Assembly: GCA_013397115.1 (NCBI GenBank)
Contig: VWZW01007303.1
Span: 286,514 to 350,513 of the forward strand
DNA length: 64,000 nt
Origin: Edolisoma coerulescens
Taxonomy: Eukaryota > Chordata > Aves > Passeriformes > Campephagidae
Direction of reading: 5' to 3'
The notes under the pieces are model-generated. The model made no database searches and was not told the origin of the DNA. It was given only the letters and a program-made list of their open reading frames with translations. The position numbers and the translations under genes are program-made. Shown here in pieces: positions 1-12,400 of this stretch; positions within the stretch are counted from its first letter, which is position 1, and each line of letters begins with the position of its first letter.

Positions 1-3000
1 GGGGAATGGTGCTGAGGGGGAAGGGCTGGTGGACAGGAGGCTCGAAGGGGGGCACTGGGATGCCAGTCAGGAGTGTGGGTGCATACTGGGAGTCCTGCTG
101 GAGGGGTGGGAGGGGCTGGCAGCAAAGCTGGGATGGGGCTTCCACGGAATGGGAAGGTGACAGGAGGAGCAGGTGGAATGGGGACCACCAAGGGGGTGTT
201 TGGTCCCCAAGATGGCAACAAAATTGCTGTGCCAGCACAAGTTCAGGGCTGCAGGCACAGCTCTCCCTCGGCCATCCATATTCCATTTTTCTGTTCCTCT
301 TCCTGCTTCTCCAGCGGCCCTGGGCCACACTTGGGCTGTCATGCAGCTCCTTGAGAGGCTTTCCAGGAAAAATGGGTGGCACCACTTACACTGGAGTTAA
401 ACCAGGGATCACTTGAGAGATTTAGGGATTGATGGTTTCAATGTCCAGGAGCTTGGCTCAATCCCAAGGCCCTTAAACCTGCCACCCTCCTGTGTGGGGT
501 CAGTGCTGGGGAGTGGATCAGGCTGACTGGAGTCATGTGTGGGGTCAAGCAGGTGTTGGTCAGACACAGGGTCAGGTTTTCTGTGTGGTTTTGGGTTGAA
601 GAGGCTTATCTTGCTTTGGTTCAGTCTACATTGAAATGTCAAGCCACTGTTTATAGCATTAAGCATTGCTGGAGCTTTCTGGAGCCAGTCCTCTTTCTCA
701 TCTCTTCCTGTTTGCTGGGGTTGAATCAGGAGGAGCCTTTTGCTGTCAGCTTTGAACAGCTCTTCCCTGTTTCCATCTTAGCAAGTGCTGGGCACAGGAC
801 AATAGTGAGGAGGGGGCAATCTGAAGTAGATTGTTCCTCTAAAAATACAAGGCTGTTTGTGATGTTATGATTTCCCTTGGCTCTCCTCGGTGTACAAGGA
901 GCTGGCATTTTCTGCAGTCACACAAACAGCAGCGTTTTAAATATCTGGGCTGTTTTGGTTCCATTTGCTGTAAACCGTGCTGAGATTGTTAGTGATGAGA
1001 TAATACCCAGTGCTGCTGGCAGGCTGTCTCTGAACACTGTGCAAAGCAAGCTCTGACACACATGAAGCAGCAATCTGTGTGCTCGTGAGAAAAAGAGCTT
1101 TATCCTGTGCTGCACTTGGAAAAGGGCAGTTTGGTTATTGACCTAAGTCAGCTCTCATTTACATCTGTCAAAGGAGGTTGTAAAGACTTGGGCTGTGCTT
1201 GGCCCTGTCTGGGTGTTTCTAGGATTCTTCATGTTTCCAAGTATCTGAAAGGAGAAAAACAACAATATCTGAAAGGAGAAAAACAACAAAATATCCTGTT
1301 CTTGGGGTTTAACGACCATCTCTGAAATTCAGCAAGGTTCCTTCCTCTCTATGTGTAGGTTTATGCAACTGGGCTGATGTTTATGGTGTTTGGTTGTTTT
1401 TTTTTCTCCTCGATTTTCTCTCTAATATGCTGCTCTGGCCCCAGTTAAAGCTGTATTAGAGTAGCTCATCTGAGACATGACCCTGGATGACAAATCCCCA
1501 CATAATGCAAACAAAGAACATCGAGGCCACCTTCAATGCTTTTTGCATGGCACTGTGCCAAATACTCCCGTAGAGAAAAACATTCTAAATCTTCCTTTTA
1601 GGCTGGGCTCAAACCCGAAGGACTCTGTCAGCAATAACACTGCAGCTGAACAGAGAGTCTGATTTTAATTACAAAACAAATTACAGCAGCCTCTGCTTTT
1701 GGGGGGGGGAAGGGCTGTGAGATTTTTGCTGGAAAAATTGCACTCAGTGTGGCTTTCCCAGCCCAGCCTCTGTTTTGGAAGGAGGTTAAACCTCCTCTGC
1801 AGGAGGGATGTGTTTCCAGAGCTGTCTCCAGGCATAGTTTGATCTCTGGCTTGGCAGGAGCAGAAAGGGAGAGAAATCACACCAAACCCAGTAATTCAGC
1901 CTAATTGGATGAGGTGGCAACCAGGCAGGCAGCAGCTCCAGGAAACTGGGAAAAGCAACAGGTTGTTCCTCATCCAGATGTTTGGCAATTGGACAGGATG
2001 CCCCAGCACTGCCAGGAGAAAGGGCTGGAGATTGGGGTGTTACCCCTCAGATGCTGCTGGGCATTCAGCTGCTGAGGTGTTAAACTGATCCAGGGGGATG
2101 GGGGGAAAGGAATGGGGATGGCTTTGGGGTTGGTGAAGGGATGAGGAGGGAAAGGGTTAAGGAACAACAATCTGATTGCACTGCTGGGCAGTCCTGGAGT
2201 TCAAAGCTGTGCTGGTCCTTTTGTTGCTGAGCCAGCAAGACCTGCAGGGTTTAGAGGCAAGACAGGCAGCATTTAGGGAACAGATGATTTACTGCTTTGC
2301 TGGCAGCCTTTAAGGTCATGGAAGGATGTGTAAGAAAAGAGGAATTGGGGCACAAAATAGAAAAAGGAGGAAAGAAATGATAAAATCCTTTTTGGGATGG
2401 TTTTAGGGTCATGGTTCCTAGCATTGATACAGGCTTCCATCAAAAGCAGTAAAACTGCCCACTCCTCTGCTTGTTTTGAAAATTGTTTTATATTTGTCAC
2501 AAAGCTAGCAATTTTAAGAATAAAATGATGGATATCCACATATGTTTGGGCAATCCCTCTATTCCAAGGCATTAATTTAGTTCTATGGAGCAAGAGAAGT
2601 GCTGGTGAGACCACTCCCATGGCTCTGCTGAGCACTTGCTGCTCCAACAGCATTTTTCCATCCTGTCCACAAAAAAAAAAAAGCAGAGCAGCACTGAAAT
2701 AATGAGCTTTGTGTGTTTGTCTCAGAGGTGGGATGTCAGATCTTGGCAGAGAAATATTTCAATTTCAAGCTTGAGAGAACTGAAAAGTAATGGCTTTTCT
2801 TTTCAAAAAACCACTGTTTTGCATCTCCTGGGAACAAAAGGAGGGAAAGGAATGAAAGGCCTGGGGGTGGATGTTGCAAGTGGGGTTAATTGTGCCTTCC
2901 ATCAAGATGCAGCACAGGCAGATATCGTTAGGGGGAGATGACAGTTTCCTTTGTCTGAAACATGGACTTCTCGCTGCCAGGCGAGACACTGGATGTGCTT

Positions 3001-3342
3001 TTCCTTGGAAAATGAATCTGTGTACCCAGGAAAGACAGCTGCAGAGCATACCAGCACCTGCTGGTTATAAGGAGTTAAGAAAATGCCTTTTGCCTGCTGA
3101 GACTGAGAATTTGGGAAGCTGGGTTGTGTTTTTACCAAGCCCTTTAAATCCCTGGCTCTTGCCAAGTGATACCAGCAGCAGGTGCAGGATGAAGATTGGG
3201 GAACTTGTGCCTGTGGATGTGAAGCTTTTTGCTTCCTCCCTCACTCAGGAACCGTCCTTGCTCCGAGTTCCTGCCTCACAAGCTGGGTGTTGCCAGCAGC
3301 ATTTGGAGCTGACTTGTTCTTTTTTATTCTTCTTATTCTCAG
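1..3342 (+). other. Upstream intron or 5' flank of AP2B1, no gene seen
   Basis: No exon or recognised gene is visible. The exon carrying the ATG starts with a clear acceptor at 3341-3342, so a non-coding first exon and the promoter should lie upstream and this stretch is the 5'-UTR intron. There is no CpG-rich island. The left edge (1-240) is G/purine-rich, 2093-2156 has eight G-runs, and 1242-1289 has a 24-nt tandem duplication. Poly-A of about 12 near 2670 is the only other simple repeat. An alternative first exon cannot be excluded. Confidence 0.75.
1242..1289. repeat. Exact tandem duplication of a 24-nt unit
   Basis: Two identical, head-to-tail copies of a 24-nt unit beginning tatctgaaaggagaaaaac occupy 1242-1265 and 1266-1289. 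The perfect identity suggests recent replication slippage. It lies in the intron upstream of the start codon and has no evident function. Confidence 0.95.
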
Positions 3343-3400
3343 GTGTTTTAAGGAACTGGAACCATGACGGACTCCAAATACTTCACGACCAATAAAAAAG
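3343..3400 (+). CDS. AP2B1: AP2B1 coding exon 1 (5' UTR 3343-3363, coding 3364-3400)
   Basis: A strong pyrimidine tract ends in AG at 3342. The exon has 21 nt of leader containing an in-frame TAA, then ATG in context GGAACCATGA (A at -3). It encodes MTDSKYFTTNKK plus the first base of G13, with donor GT at 3401. In mammalian AP-2 the Y6-F7 segment at this N-terminus occupies the dileucine cargo pocket of sigma2 in the closed complex; both residues are present. The N at position 10 fits beta-2, whereas beta-1 has T there by memory. Confidence 0.97.
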
Positions 3401-6400
3401 GTTGGTGTTGAGCTGGTGCAGTGAATTGGAGGTGGTGGGTGGCTATTTTTACACAGCTTTTTTAACTGCATGCAGGAGCACTTGTGCTTTTCTGGTAGCT
3501 CTGTCCCTGTTTCTCTTCTTAATCATCCAGGGAGAAACTTCCAAAGTAGGTCACATGGTGACAAAAGACAAAACTGGGGTATTTTACGGTTTTAGGATGC
3601 ACAAAATGACCCAAATTGCTGCTTTTTCAAGGATCAGAAAGCAAAACATTGGGATTGGAGTGCAGATCTGGTCAGAGACAAAGTTTTGGTTGTGGGCTAA
3701 CAAGTGCCAGCCTGAGGATGGTTGTTAAGTTGGGCGTCACAGGATTAAGTTGATGTGAGTGATTTAATATTTTGGATATATACATCAAGCAAACCGAATG
3801 GGTTTTCCTGCTGCCGTTTCCTCCAAAGCTGCAGGTGCTCTGTTTGACTTCCCTGTGCCTTTACTGCAGGTGTGGTGGTCACCTCCCCGCAGGACAAACT
3901 GCTGCCCTTAAAAATGGGAAGCCTGGAAAGGATCTTTGGCATTCTTTTACTCATTCAGCTGTTTCAGAGCAGTGCTTGTTCTGCTGAGACCGTCCCAGGC
4001 AGATTTTCTAACCTGTTCTTGAACAAAACACTTGCTGAGTGCAATTTAAACCTGATCGTTCTCCAGTAGATGTGGAAAATGGTTTGCATTAACCTCTCCT
4101 TTGCAAAATGGCTGAGTGCTCCCTCTGAATGCTTGCCAGTGAAAAAACCCACACTGTTGATCTATTTATGTGTCATTAAGCTTCACAATGAGCTCATAAA
4201 TGAAGCTAATGCAGTTGACATCTTTCTAAGGAGCAGCTCTGGAAGTTCAGAGCTAAAGGCAGGGTTTTGTGGGCTGGCTGCAGGGAGCCAGTCTGGGCTG
4301 GGTGAGAGCTGGAGCTGGCTCAGCTCCGCTCCAGGGCACGAGCTCTGGGTGAGTAATGCCAGGCTCTTCCTCAGGCAGGAGGGATGACGAGTGGTCTCTG
4401 CACTGCAGCAGCTTCTCTTCTTTTTTGGAGTCGCTGGTAGTCTCTCTGTGTCGGGTTTTAATTAGTGCTGCTGCTCTGAGCAAGTGTAGGAATTGAAAGT
4501 TGGTGCTGTAATTTTGTCAGGGATATTTTGATGTTTTTTAATGTGTGCTCAGGCTGTGGCTCCCGGTGGGAATGCTGCTGGCTGTCCTTCCTGGGGAAAG
4601 CTGTCTGTCTGTCTGTCTGGAGCATTATCCTTCTCATACCACTGGCTCTGTCTGGAACAGGCCTGATAAACAGCCTTGTGCACATGTTGCTTTATTTTAT
4701 AAACTTGCTTTGCCACTTTGGTGACCCAGCCTGAACTGGCTTTCTACACAGTAATGTCTGGAAGAATAAATCATGGAAAAGGCTGATTTGGGAACCTTGG
4801 AATCCAGTCAAGCTGTGTTACATGCAGCTTTTGTTAGTGGTAGCTCTGTCTTTTTAGCTTTTTTCCACTGGACTGAACACAGGCTTTGCTGTTTCAGCCA
4901 CTGTGTCCCACAGCATTTGGGCTCCACTCCAGCTTTCTCAGGAAGCAGGCAACGATGAGCAAAACTTAAAAAGTCTGGGCAAAATTCCTGGCTTAGTTTG
5001 TTTCTTGCAGGCACGAATCTGGCATCTCCAAGTATCTTTTCATCCTGGTTATGTAATGGTTGCCTCAGAGAAACAGACGCTCCAGGGATGTGATTTGGTG
5101 TCCTGGAAGTGGGAGAGCTGCCACACGCAGCGTGGTTCTTGTTCATGGCATTTTCCTCTGCAAGGTGTTGTCGTATCAGTCCCTTGAGTGTTGCAGCTTT
5201 GCTTCTCAGTGAACCATGGTCTCCATAAAGTCTGACAGCTTCCAAGTGCTGCTGGACTGGTTTTATGGGAATGACAGGCCAAGGAAGCAAAAACTCACTC
5301 CTGAATTATCCCTAAAACAAGACCCTTTTCTTCTCCTGAGAGGCTCAATCTGGTTTTTTTGTCTTCTGCCAGGAGAGATTTTTGAACTGAAGGCTGAACT
5401 CAACAATGAAAAGAAAGAGAAGAGGAAAGAAGCTGTAAAGAAGGTTATTGCAGCCATGACCGTGGGGAAGGATGTCAGGTAAAAGCAACTTGTACCTGTG
5501 GCAGCTCAGGTTGTCCTGGAGCTCAGGTGTAGTGACACATGTCCGAGGAACAGCTCTGAGTTTGGCACCTTGGTGAGGATGGCTGTGTCCTTGCCTGTGC
5601 TGTACCTGAATCACAGGTTTCTCAAGCTCCTTCCTGTCACTGAAAGCAAGAGAAACAACTGTTTTCAGTGTGGGCTTAGCTGAGTGCCAAGAGCCCTTTT
5701 TATTTAAAACACATCCAGAATTCAGCCATTTTGTATGTCACTTTAGATGATGTTTTCTTGCTGCTTTCTGTCCTGGCTTTTAGTGTTACAAAAGTAATTC
5801 CAAGTTTTTCTTAGCCTTATCTGGCACAGCATAAATTTCAGCTCCATTTTAAAATGGGTGATTTTTAAATTGAACTTGTGTCTCACTGCAGCTAAAGGAC
5901 GCTGGCATTTACCTCTGCAACACTGTTCCCAACACTTTTCTGAGACAACCAGAAAAACCTGTTGGAGTGAATGCTTTCTCCCTTCCAGCTTCTCCTGTTC
6001 CTGGAGCCTAGCAGAGAGTCAGTAATTCTGGATTCATGGCAGCGTGGTCTGTTGCCACGGAAATCAATATAAGGTTGCAAATTTAGCATCATGACTTCAT
6101 CATAGAATGAAGGAACAGATAAACTGGAAGGGAAAAAAACACTAATCTTTTTTGCCAGCAGGTTCACCTTTAGATCCCCACAGCAAACCTGGGAGCTGCA
6201 GAATCTTTGTGTAACTTCCTGTGTTATTCTGCAGTGCTGTTTACAGATGGCTGCTTGACATTTGAGTGAAACCCAGCTTGTCAGTGTTTAAGCTTCTAAT
6301 CACTCTGGACTTTCCTAGTCTGAAATTTGGCAAGTTCTTCAGAAGTGTCCTGCATGACCAAAACATTTTAAAGCAACTTTTTTTTCCTCTTGTGGGTTCA

Positions 6401-9400
6401 TTCCAGGCCTGACATGGTAGAGTTTTCTTGTTTGGTGAGCTCCCCAGTTAAAACACTTTAGGAAATTGTGTTAGTTCTCACTTCCTCCTATGTTAAAGCC
6501 ACAGAAGAGATTAAATGATCATTATAAAAGCCATTGCAAACTGCTTTGAAAAGGAAGATGACCTTTCATTAAACAGCAGGGTGTTTAAAGTGGAACTCCA
6601 GTTTTTCTGGCTTCCTTGATATTGTTACTATCCCCTCTGCATGCCATGCAACCTCACCTTTTTATCTTGTGGGTGGGAGTGTGGATCTGCTGGAGGGCAG
6701 GAAGGCTCCTGCAGAGGGATCTGGACAGGCTGGATCCATGGGCTGAGGCCAGTGGTGTGAGGCTCAGTGATATGAGGTCCTGCACTCAGGTCACAACAAC
6801 CCATGGAACACTCCAGGCATGGGCAAGAGCAGCTGGAAAGCTGGAAAAGGACCTAGGGGTGCTGGTCAGCTGTGGCTGAACGTGAGCTGGTGTGTGCCCA
6901 GGTGGCCAAGAGAGCCAGTGGCACCTGGCCTGTATCAGGAATAGTGTGGCCAGCAGGACCAGGGCAGGGATTGTCCCCCTGTGCTGGGCACGGATGAGAC
7001 CGTACCTCAAATCCTGGGGGCAGTGTGGGGCCAGCCCCTCATGACAAGAAGAGCATTGAGGGGCTGGAGCACAAGAGAAGGGAATGGGCTGGAGCACAGG
7101 TCTGATGAGGAGCTGCTGGGGGGTTTCAGTCTGGAAAAAAGGAGGCTCAGGGGAGACCTTCTCACTCTCTGAACTCCCTGACAGGAGGGTGTAGGTGGGG
7201 GTCAATCTCTTCTCCCAGGTAACAAGTTACAGGATGAGAGGAAATAACCTCAGCTAGTGCCAGGGAGGTTCAGCTGGGATTGTAACAGGCTGCCCAGGGC
7301 AGTGGTGGAGTCACCATCCCTGAAGAGCTTTAGAAGTTGTGTAGATGTGGCACTTGGGGACGTGGTTGTGGCAGTGCTGGGGGAACTGCTGGTCTTTCCT
7401 AACCTAAACAATTCTCTGATTCCATCCTTGCTTATCCTTGTGTTGTGTATCCAGCTCTCTGTTCCCTGACGTTGTCAACTGCATGCAGACTGACAACCTG
7501 GAGCTGAAGAAGCTGGTCTACCTGTACCTGATGAACTATGCCAAAAGCCAGCCAGACATGGCCATCATGGCTGTCAACAGCTTCGTGAAGGTAACCTGCT
7601 CCCCTGGCACCTCAGAAGAGGGTCCAGCACAGTGGCTGCCAGCACATCTCTCTGTCCCTCAGCCTTTGGGAGCTTTAGCTCTGCTCTGGGGCTGGGCTCA
7701 TAGAGGAGGGTGCTGAATCCAATAGATCTGGTTCTTCCTCTCACTTGTTCCTTCTGGTTATTGCAGAGGAGATGACTTCAGCACCTCTATAAGTGGCTGT
7801 GAGAGAGCCCACTCCAGGGAAAGCTGCTTCTATTGTTTTACCAACATCTGGTATTGGAAAACAGATTTTATCTGTTTCATCTTCCAGCCTTTGTGGTATC
7901 AGAGACATGGATATCAGACTTCCTGTTTGGATGTTTCAGCTGTGCTCTGTGTGGAAAAGCTTTATCTCTGGTGAAACTGAGAGACAGTTCACTGGAAAAA
8001 CAGCAGCCTGATTGCTGTGCTGCCTTTAGTTCTGTTGTCAGGTTGCCTCTCCTTATCTAGGAAATGTTATTTCAGTCCCATGTTGTGCAAGATAAAACCC
8101 AGTGCTTAGAAGAAGTTTGAGACTCCCTGTAGAGTGTTATAACATCTGAGACACTGGGGAATGGGACTGAGTTTCAAGTTTCTGTTGTGCTTCTTGAGGC
8201 AGAAAGAGGTGAGATCTAAGCTGAGAGCAGGTCTGCTCTTCTAGCCAGAGAGGATGTCCCTGTCTTCCTCTCTGGAAGGAATATTGTCTGTCTCTAAAGA
8301 GTAATTCTGTTAGAATGGACTAACAAAATGATATTTTTCCGTCTCGTGCTTTTCCCTGCAAGGAAAAATCTGGTGTCCCTTTTGGCAAGTTGAGGGACAG
8401 ATGTTAGTAAAGAGCAAATGTTGACACTGGTCTGCACTAACTCAGCCCTTCACACACAGTTCCCAGTTTAAGGTGTGCACTGGTAGGATGTGTCCCTTCT
8501 CTTGGAGGCTTTAAAAGTAGTTTTTCAGCTGCAGGAAATTTGAACAGGGAAAGGTAAATGCTTTTGCAGGTCATTCTGTAGCCACCCCTTTACAGGCTGA
8601 TTTTGGAGGAACTCAGAGATGTAGATGGATTGGATGTATGGAAAATTATGTAGGCTTGAAGTTCCAAATGTTATATTTCTGTCTGCTTTTTCTTTCTCCT
8701 CTTCAGAAAAGCACCTCTAGAGTAGCCTTTGCTTAATGCTTCATATGTTGTAACTTAAGGGATGTTTGTGTTTGGCCTTTAAGAAATAGGCATTGTGATT
8801 TTTCCCATTACATCTCATGCTCCTTTAAACCAGGAGGGCTGGAAATCAGTAAATTACTTTGTCTGTGGTTACATTTTTGGTGCTGAGAGCTGCCTCTCCA
8901 GCTTAGCTGCTGGATCACGTTGAAAGCAGCTTTGCTGGGAGAAGGAAGGGACACCAAGATGACAATTTTACAAGATGGAAACATCTTGAGACAGTGTAAA
9001 ATGCTTCTGTGAGGCAGCAAGTGCCCTTTTATCCCTGATCTGAAATAATTGCCTGGCTCTTAGCATGTAACCAGAGAGATGCTTCTTAAGTAAGAGCAGC
9101 CTGGTTCTGGCTGCAGGGAGTCAGTGGCTGCTGGTGCAGGTTTGGTTGTGTTCTGGTGCAGGACTGTGAGGACCCGAACCCTCTGATCCGTGCCCTGGCC
9201 GTGCGCACCATGGGCTGCATCCGCGTGGATAAAATCACCGAGTACCTGTGCGAGCCCCTCCGCAAGTGTCTGAAGGATGAGGACCCCTACGTGAGGAAAA
9301 CTGCAGCTGTCTGCGTGGCCAAGCTGCACGACATCAATGCCCAGATGGTGGAGGACCAAGGGTTCCTGGATTCCCTGCGGGACCTGATTGCAGACTCCAA

Positions 9401-12400
9401 TCCCATGGTAATGTGTTCCCAGCACGTGGCTCGAGTTTGTGTTGTTCGATGATCAGAAACGTAAAAGATTTTTCACCGGGATGACTTTGTTGGTTAGAGA
9501 ACACTTGTTGCCTCAGAAAACAGGAAATATTTTCTGTTGTTAGATCTGTTTGGGCTTTTGCCTGTCTTGAGTGCTGCCAAAGTGTAACTTCCTGGCCAGG
9601 TGAGTTAGAAGAGCAAGAAATATGTGATGCTGCTCCCTTGGTGACAGCTTGTAGCTCTTGCTTTCCTGTAGGCTTTGGCTCTTCTTGGAATAAGAGTTAG
9701 GATGAATTCATTTGCTAATGCAGATAAATCCACTGGCTTGTAATGAGTGGAGAAAATCAATTCTAATGTTTTTAATAAAGTTAAATGAGTCGTCAGAGCA
9801 GAGGTGGAGATCATGACCAAGAATTTCACAAGAGTAAATTACCTACTAAATCGGCATTTAATTATGCTTGATGAAGAGTCCACTTCCAAGCCAGGTGTCT
9901 CCTGCTATTATTTTGTGACTAAAAGGTGGTAGCCAAGGAACTGAAGTGCCCCACTGCATCATCCTTTCATTCAATATTGTTTCCTATTTCCTGCTGGAAT
10001 CCAGGGAGCATACCAATATCATCCTGACCCTTAGCAGGGAAGGAAACTTCTGCAGCTCAGTTTAACTCAGAGTTTAAGGATGTGACTGCTACTTTTTTAG
10101 CTCTTTCAGAGCACAAACTCTGCTTAAAGACATAACCTCACATTATTAGGGCAGGTCTGGCAGCTCTTTCTATGGTGCATGAGTCAAACCTCAGAAAACA
10201 AATGTCTGTCCTGCTGTAGCCGTCTTTGGGCACCTGAGATAAACCAAGTGCAGGTGATAAGGTGCCATCCCCTTTGGGAGGAGAGTGAAGGCTGCTGATT
10301 GCTCTTTGTAAGACTTCCTAGAGACAGTAAAACTCGAGGTGTGTGACTGTCACAGGCAGCAGTCTGACTGGTGCTGTCTCTGAGGAGATACAGACACCCT
10401 TTTCTCTGATATCCAGCTCTTTTACAAGTTGTTCTTTTTATCTGCCTCCCTGATTCTTCTTCTTATGCCAGGCTGCTGTGTGAATATTGATGACTACTTG
10501 AAGATGCTTTCTTTGTCTAGGCAGCTCTGGGGCATACAGAGAAGCACCTGCTGTTCCAATTCAATGTGGAGGGTGTGCCTTGCAGCCTCTGCAGGGACTT
10601 GCTTGGGCTCCTTTAGTTCCAGTTCAGTGCTGGCCCTGGTGTTCAGCAGCTCCCAGGCAGCAGTGGAGGTCAGGGGCAGAACCTCCTCTTCTCCCAGCCT
10701 TGGTTCCAACTCTAATTTTGTTCTGATTACAGCCACATGGATATGAGTTGAAGAGCTCTGGCTGAAGAGATGTGATACTTCAGAAGAAATAACAAGGTTT
10801 TGCTTGCCCTTTGTGCTTGTTGATCTCTGTGGAGCTCAGTGGTTTGGTGAATGAACCACTGGCTGACAGGAGAGCACAGATATGTATTTAAAAAGTGCAT
10901 TAACTTTATATTGGCTTAAATGAATGGAGAGAAGAGGAGAAATACCAAAGGGCAGTGTGTGCTCCATTTGCTAAATAAACCTCCAAAAGTAGCACAGGAC
11001 TTCCTAATAAAACATCAGGAAAACTCATGAGCTCCTTGGTGCTAATGAGGGGGGGCTGGGACAGCTCTCCTGAAGCTGTGCAGGGTCACAGGACCTGCCT
11101 CATGTTGTAGTCACATGTTCTCCCCAAAACTGAGGATTCACAGCAGGAAAATGCAATTTGGAGGAGTGAGGTGATGAAGGAGAGGCCTGGGGTGTGTTTT
11201 CAGATCTGCAGGCTTTGAGAGGATTCTGGTGTTCTCTGTACTGGTTTCCCAGGTTTCACTGTAGATGGGGCATTATATTTTTGCTTTTTAAGGGTGCATG
11301 GGGAGAGATTTTATCAAAGGCTTGAGGCTCTCGGGGCTGCTGATTTAATACAATATTTAATGTGGTTACAGTTTTACTAGAAAAAGCCATTCCTTCTAGT
11401 TAAGTTGATCCTCTTTGAAATTTGTGCCTTTGTGGCACAGTGGCTGCCTCAAAAGTACAGGAATTATCCACCCCTAATTAAGGTTCATCTTCCTGCTCAA
11501 ACCATCCACCTCATTGCTGCTTTCTCCATGTGAAACTTCAGTTCCTGATGACCTTGAATTGGGATTGCCAGCTAAGTTATATTTGTGTGCAAAGTGATAT
11601 TTATTAAGGTATTTTTCCTTGGAATGCAGTCCTGCCTGGAAGGTCTTTTTAAATAAAAAGTGTGTATCAGTATTGGCTATCAAAAGAAAGATTGCTGGAA
11701 GGAATGGTACAGATGGATCTATTCTGATGGCCTTTTCCTCTGTAAGTGGTGCACCTCAATCATTGCAACCTGTTAGCCAAGCTCATTCATATTTATATTA
11801 TAAACGTTTCTCCTCTTCTGATGGCTTGTGGAAATGGGCAACATTAGATACTTAATGAAGCAGAATTTTTTAGATGGGAAATCCGCACTTGTTCTCTCTT
11901 CTGAGAAATGAGGATTTTGAGCAGGAGCTAAAAAAAGGCTGCAGCTGAAAAATAGTCTTCAAGAAGGGTTTTATTATGGCTTTGTAATTGGTTGCCTCTA
12001 GCACATGAGCAAGCTCTAAGCATTTTAGCTGGGTGCTTGGTAAAGGAACATCTCCATCTGTGGCTCACTAATTGCCTCATAATTGTGCAGAGATCAGGGT
12101 GCATTTTTCTCTGGGCTCAGATCACCTTCATCATGAGGATGTCTGGTTAAGTTGGAAGTGACCTTGTCAGAAACATTTTGGGTTTGTTCTTTTTTTTTCC
12201 TGTATTTTTGGACGAATGGCATTATTCTGCGCTAGTAAACCAGCAGCCTTTGGGGATGTTCAGGGCATTGAAGTCCTGTTGAGGTGCTGTAGGTGCACAG
12301 CCAAGGTTCTTTCCCCTTTTATCTGGGTTTTTTATTGTCAGGATGTGGCCTTAGTTCACATTAAGTGATTTTTTTGTGCAGGTGCATCCCCTGGGTGAAT

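Noticed and set aside
1..240. CpG-island promoter of AP2B1
   Set aside because: G-rich but very poor in CpG; looks like purine-rich intron, not a vertebrate housekeeping promoter.
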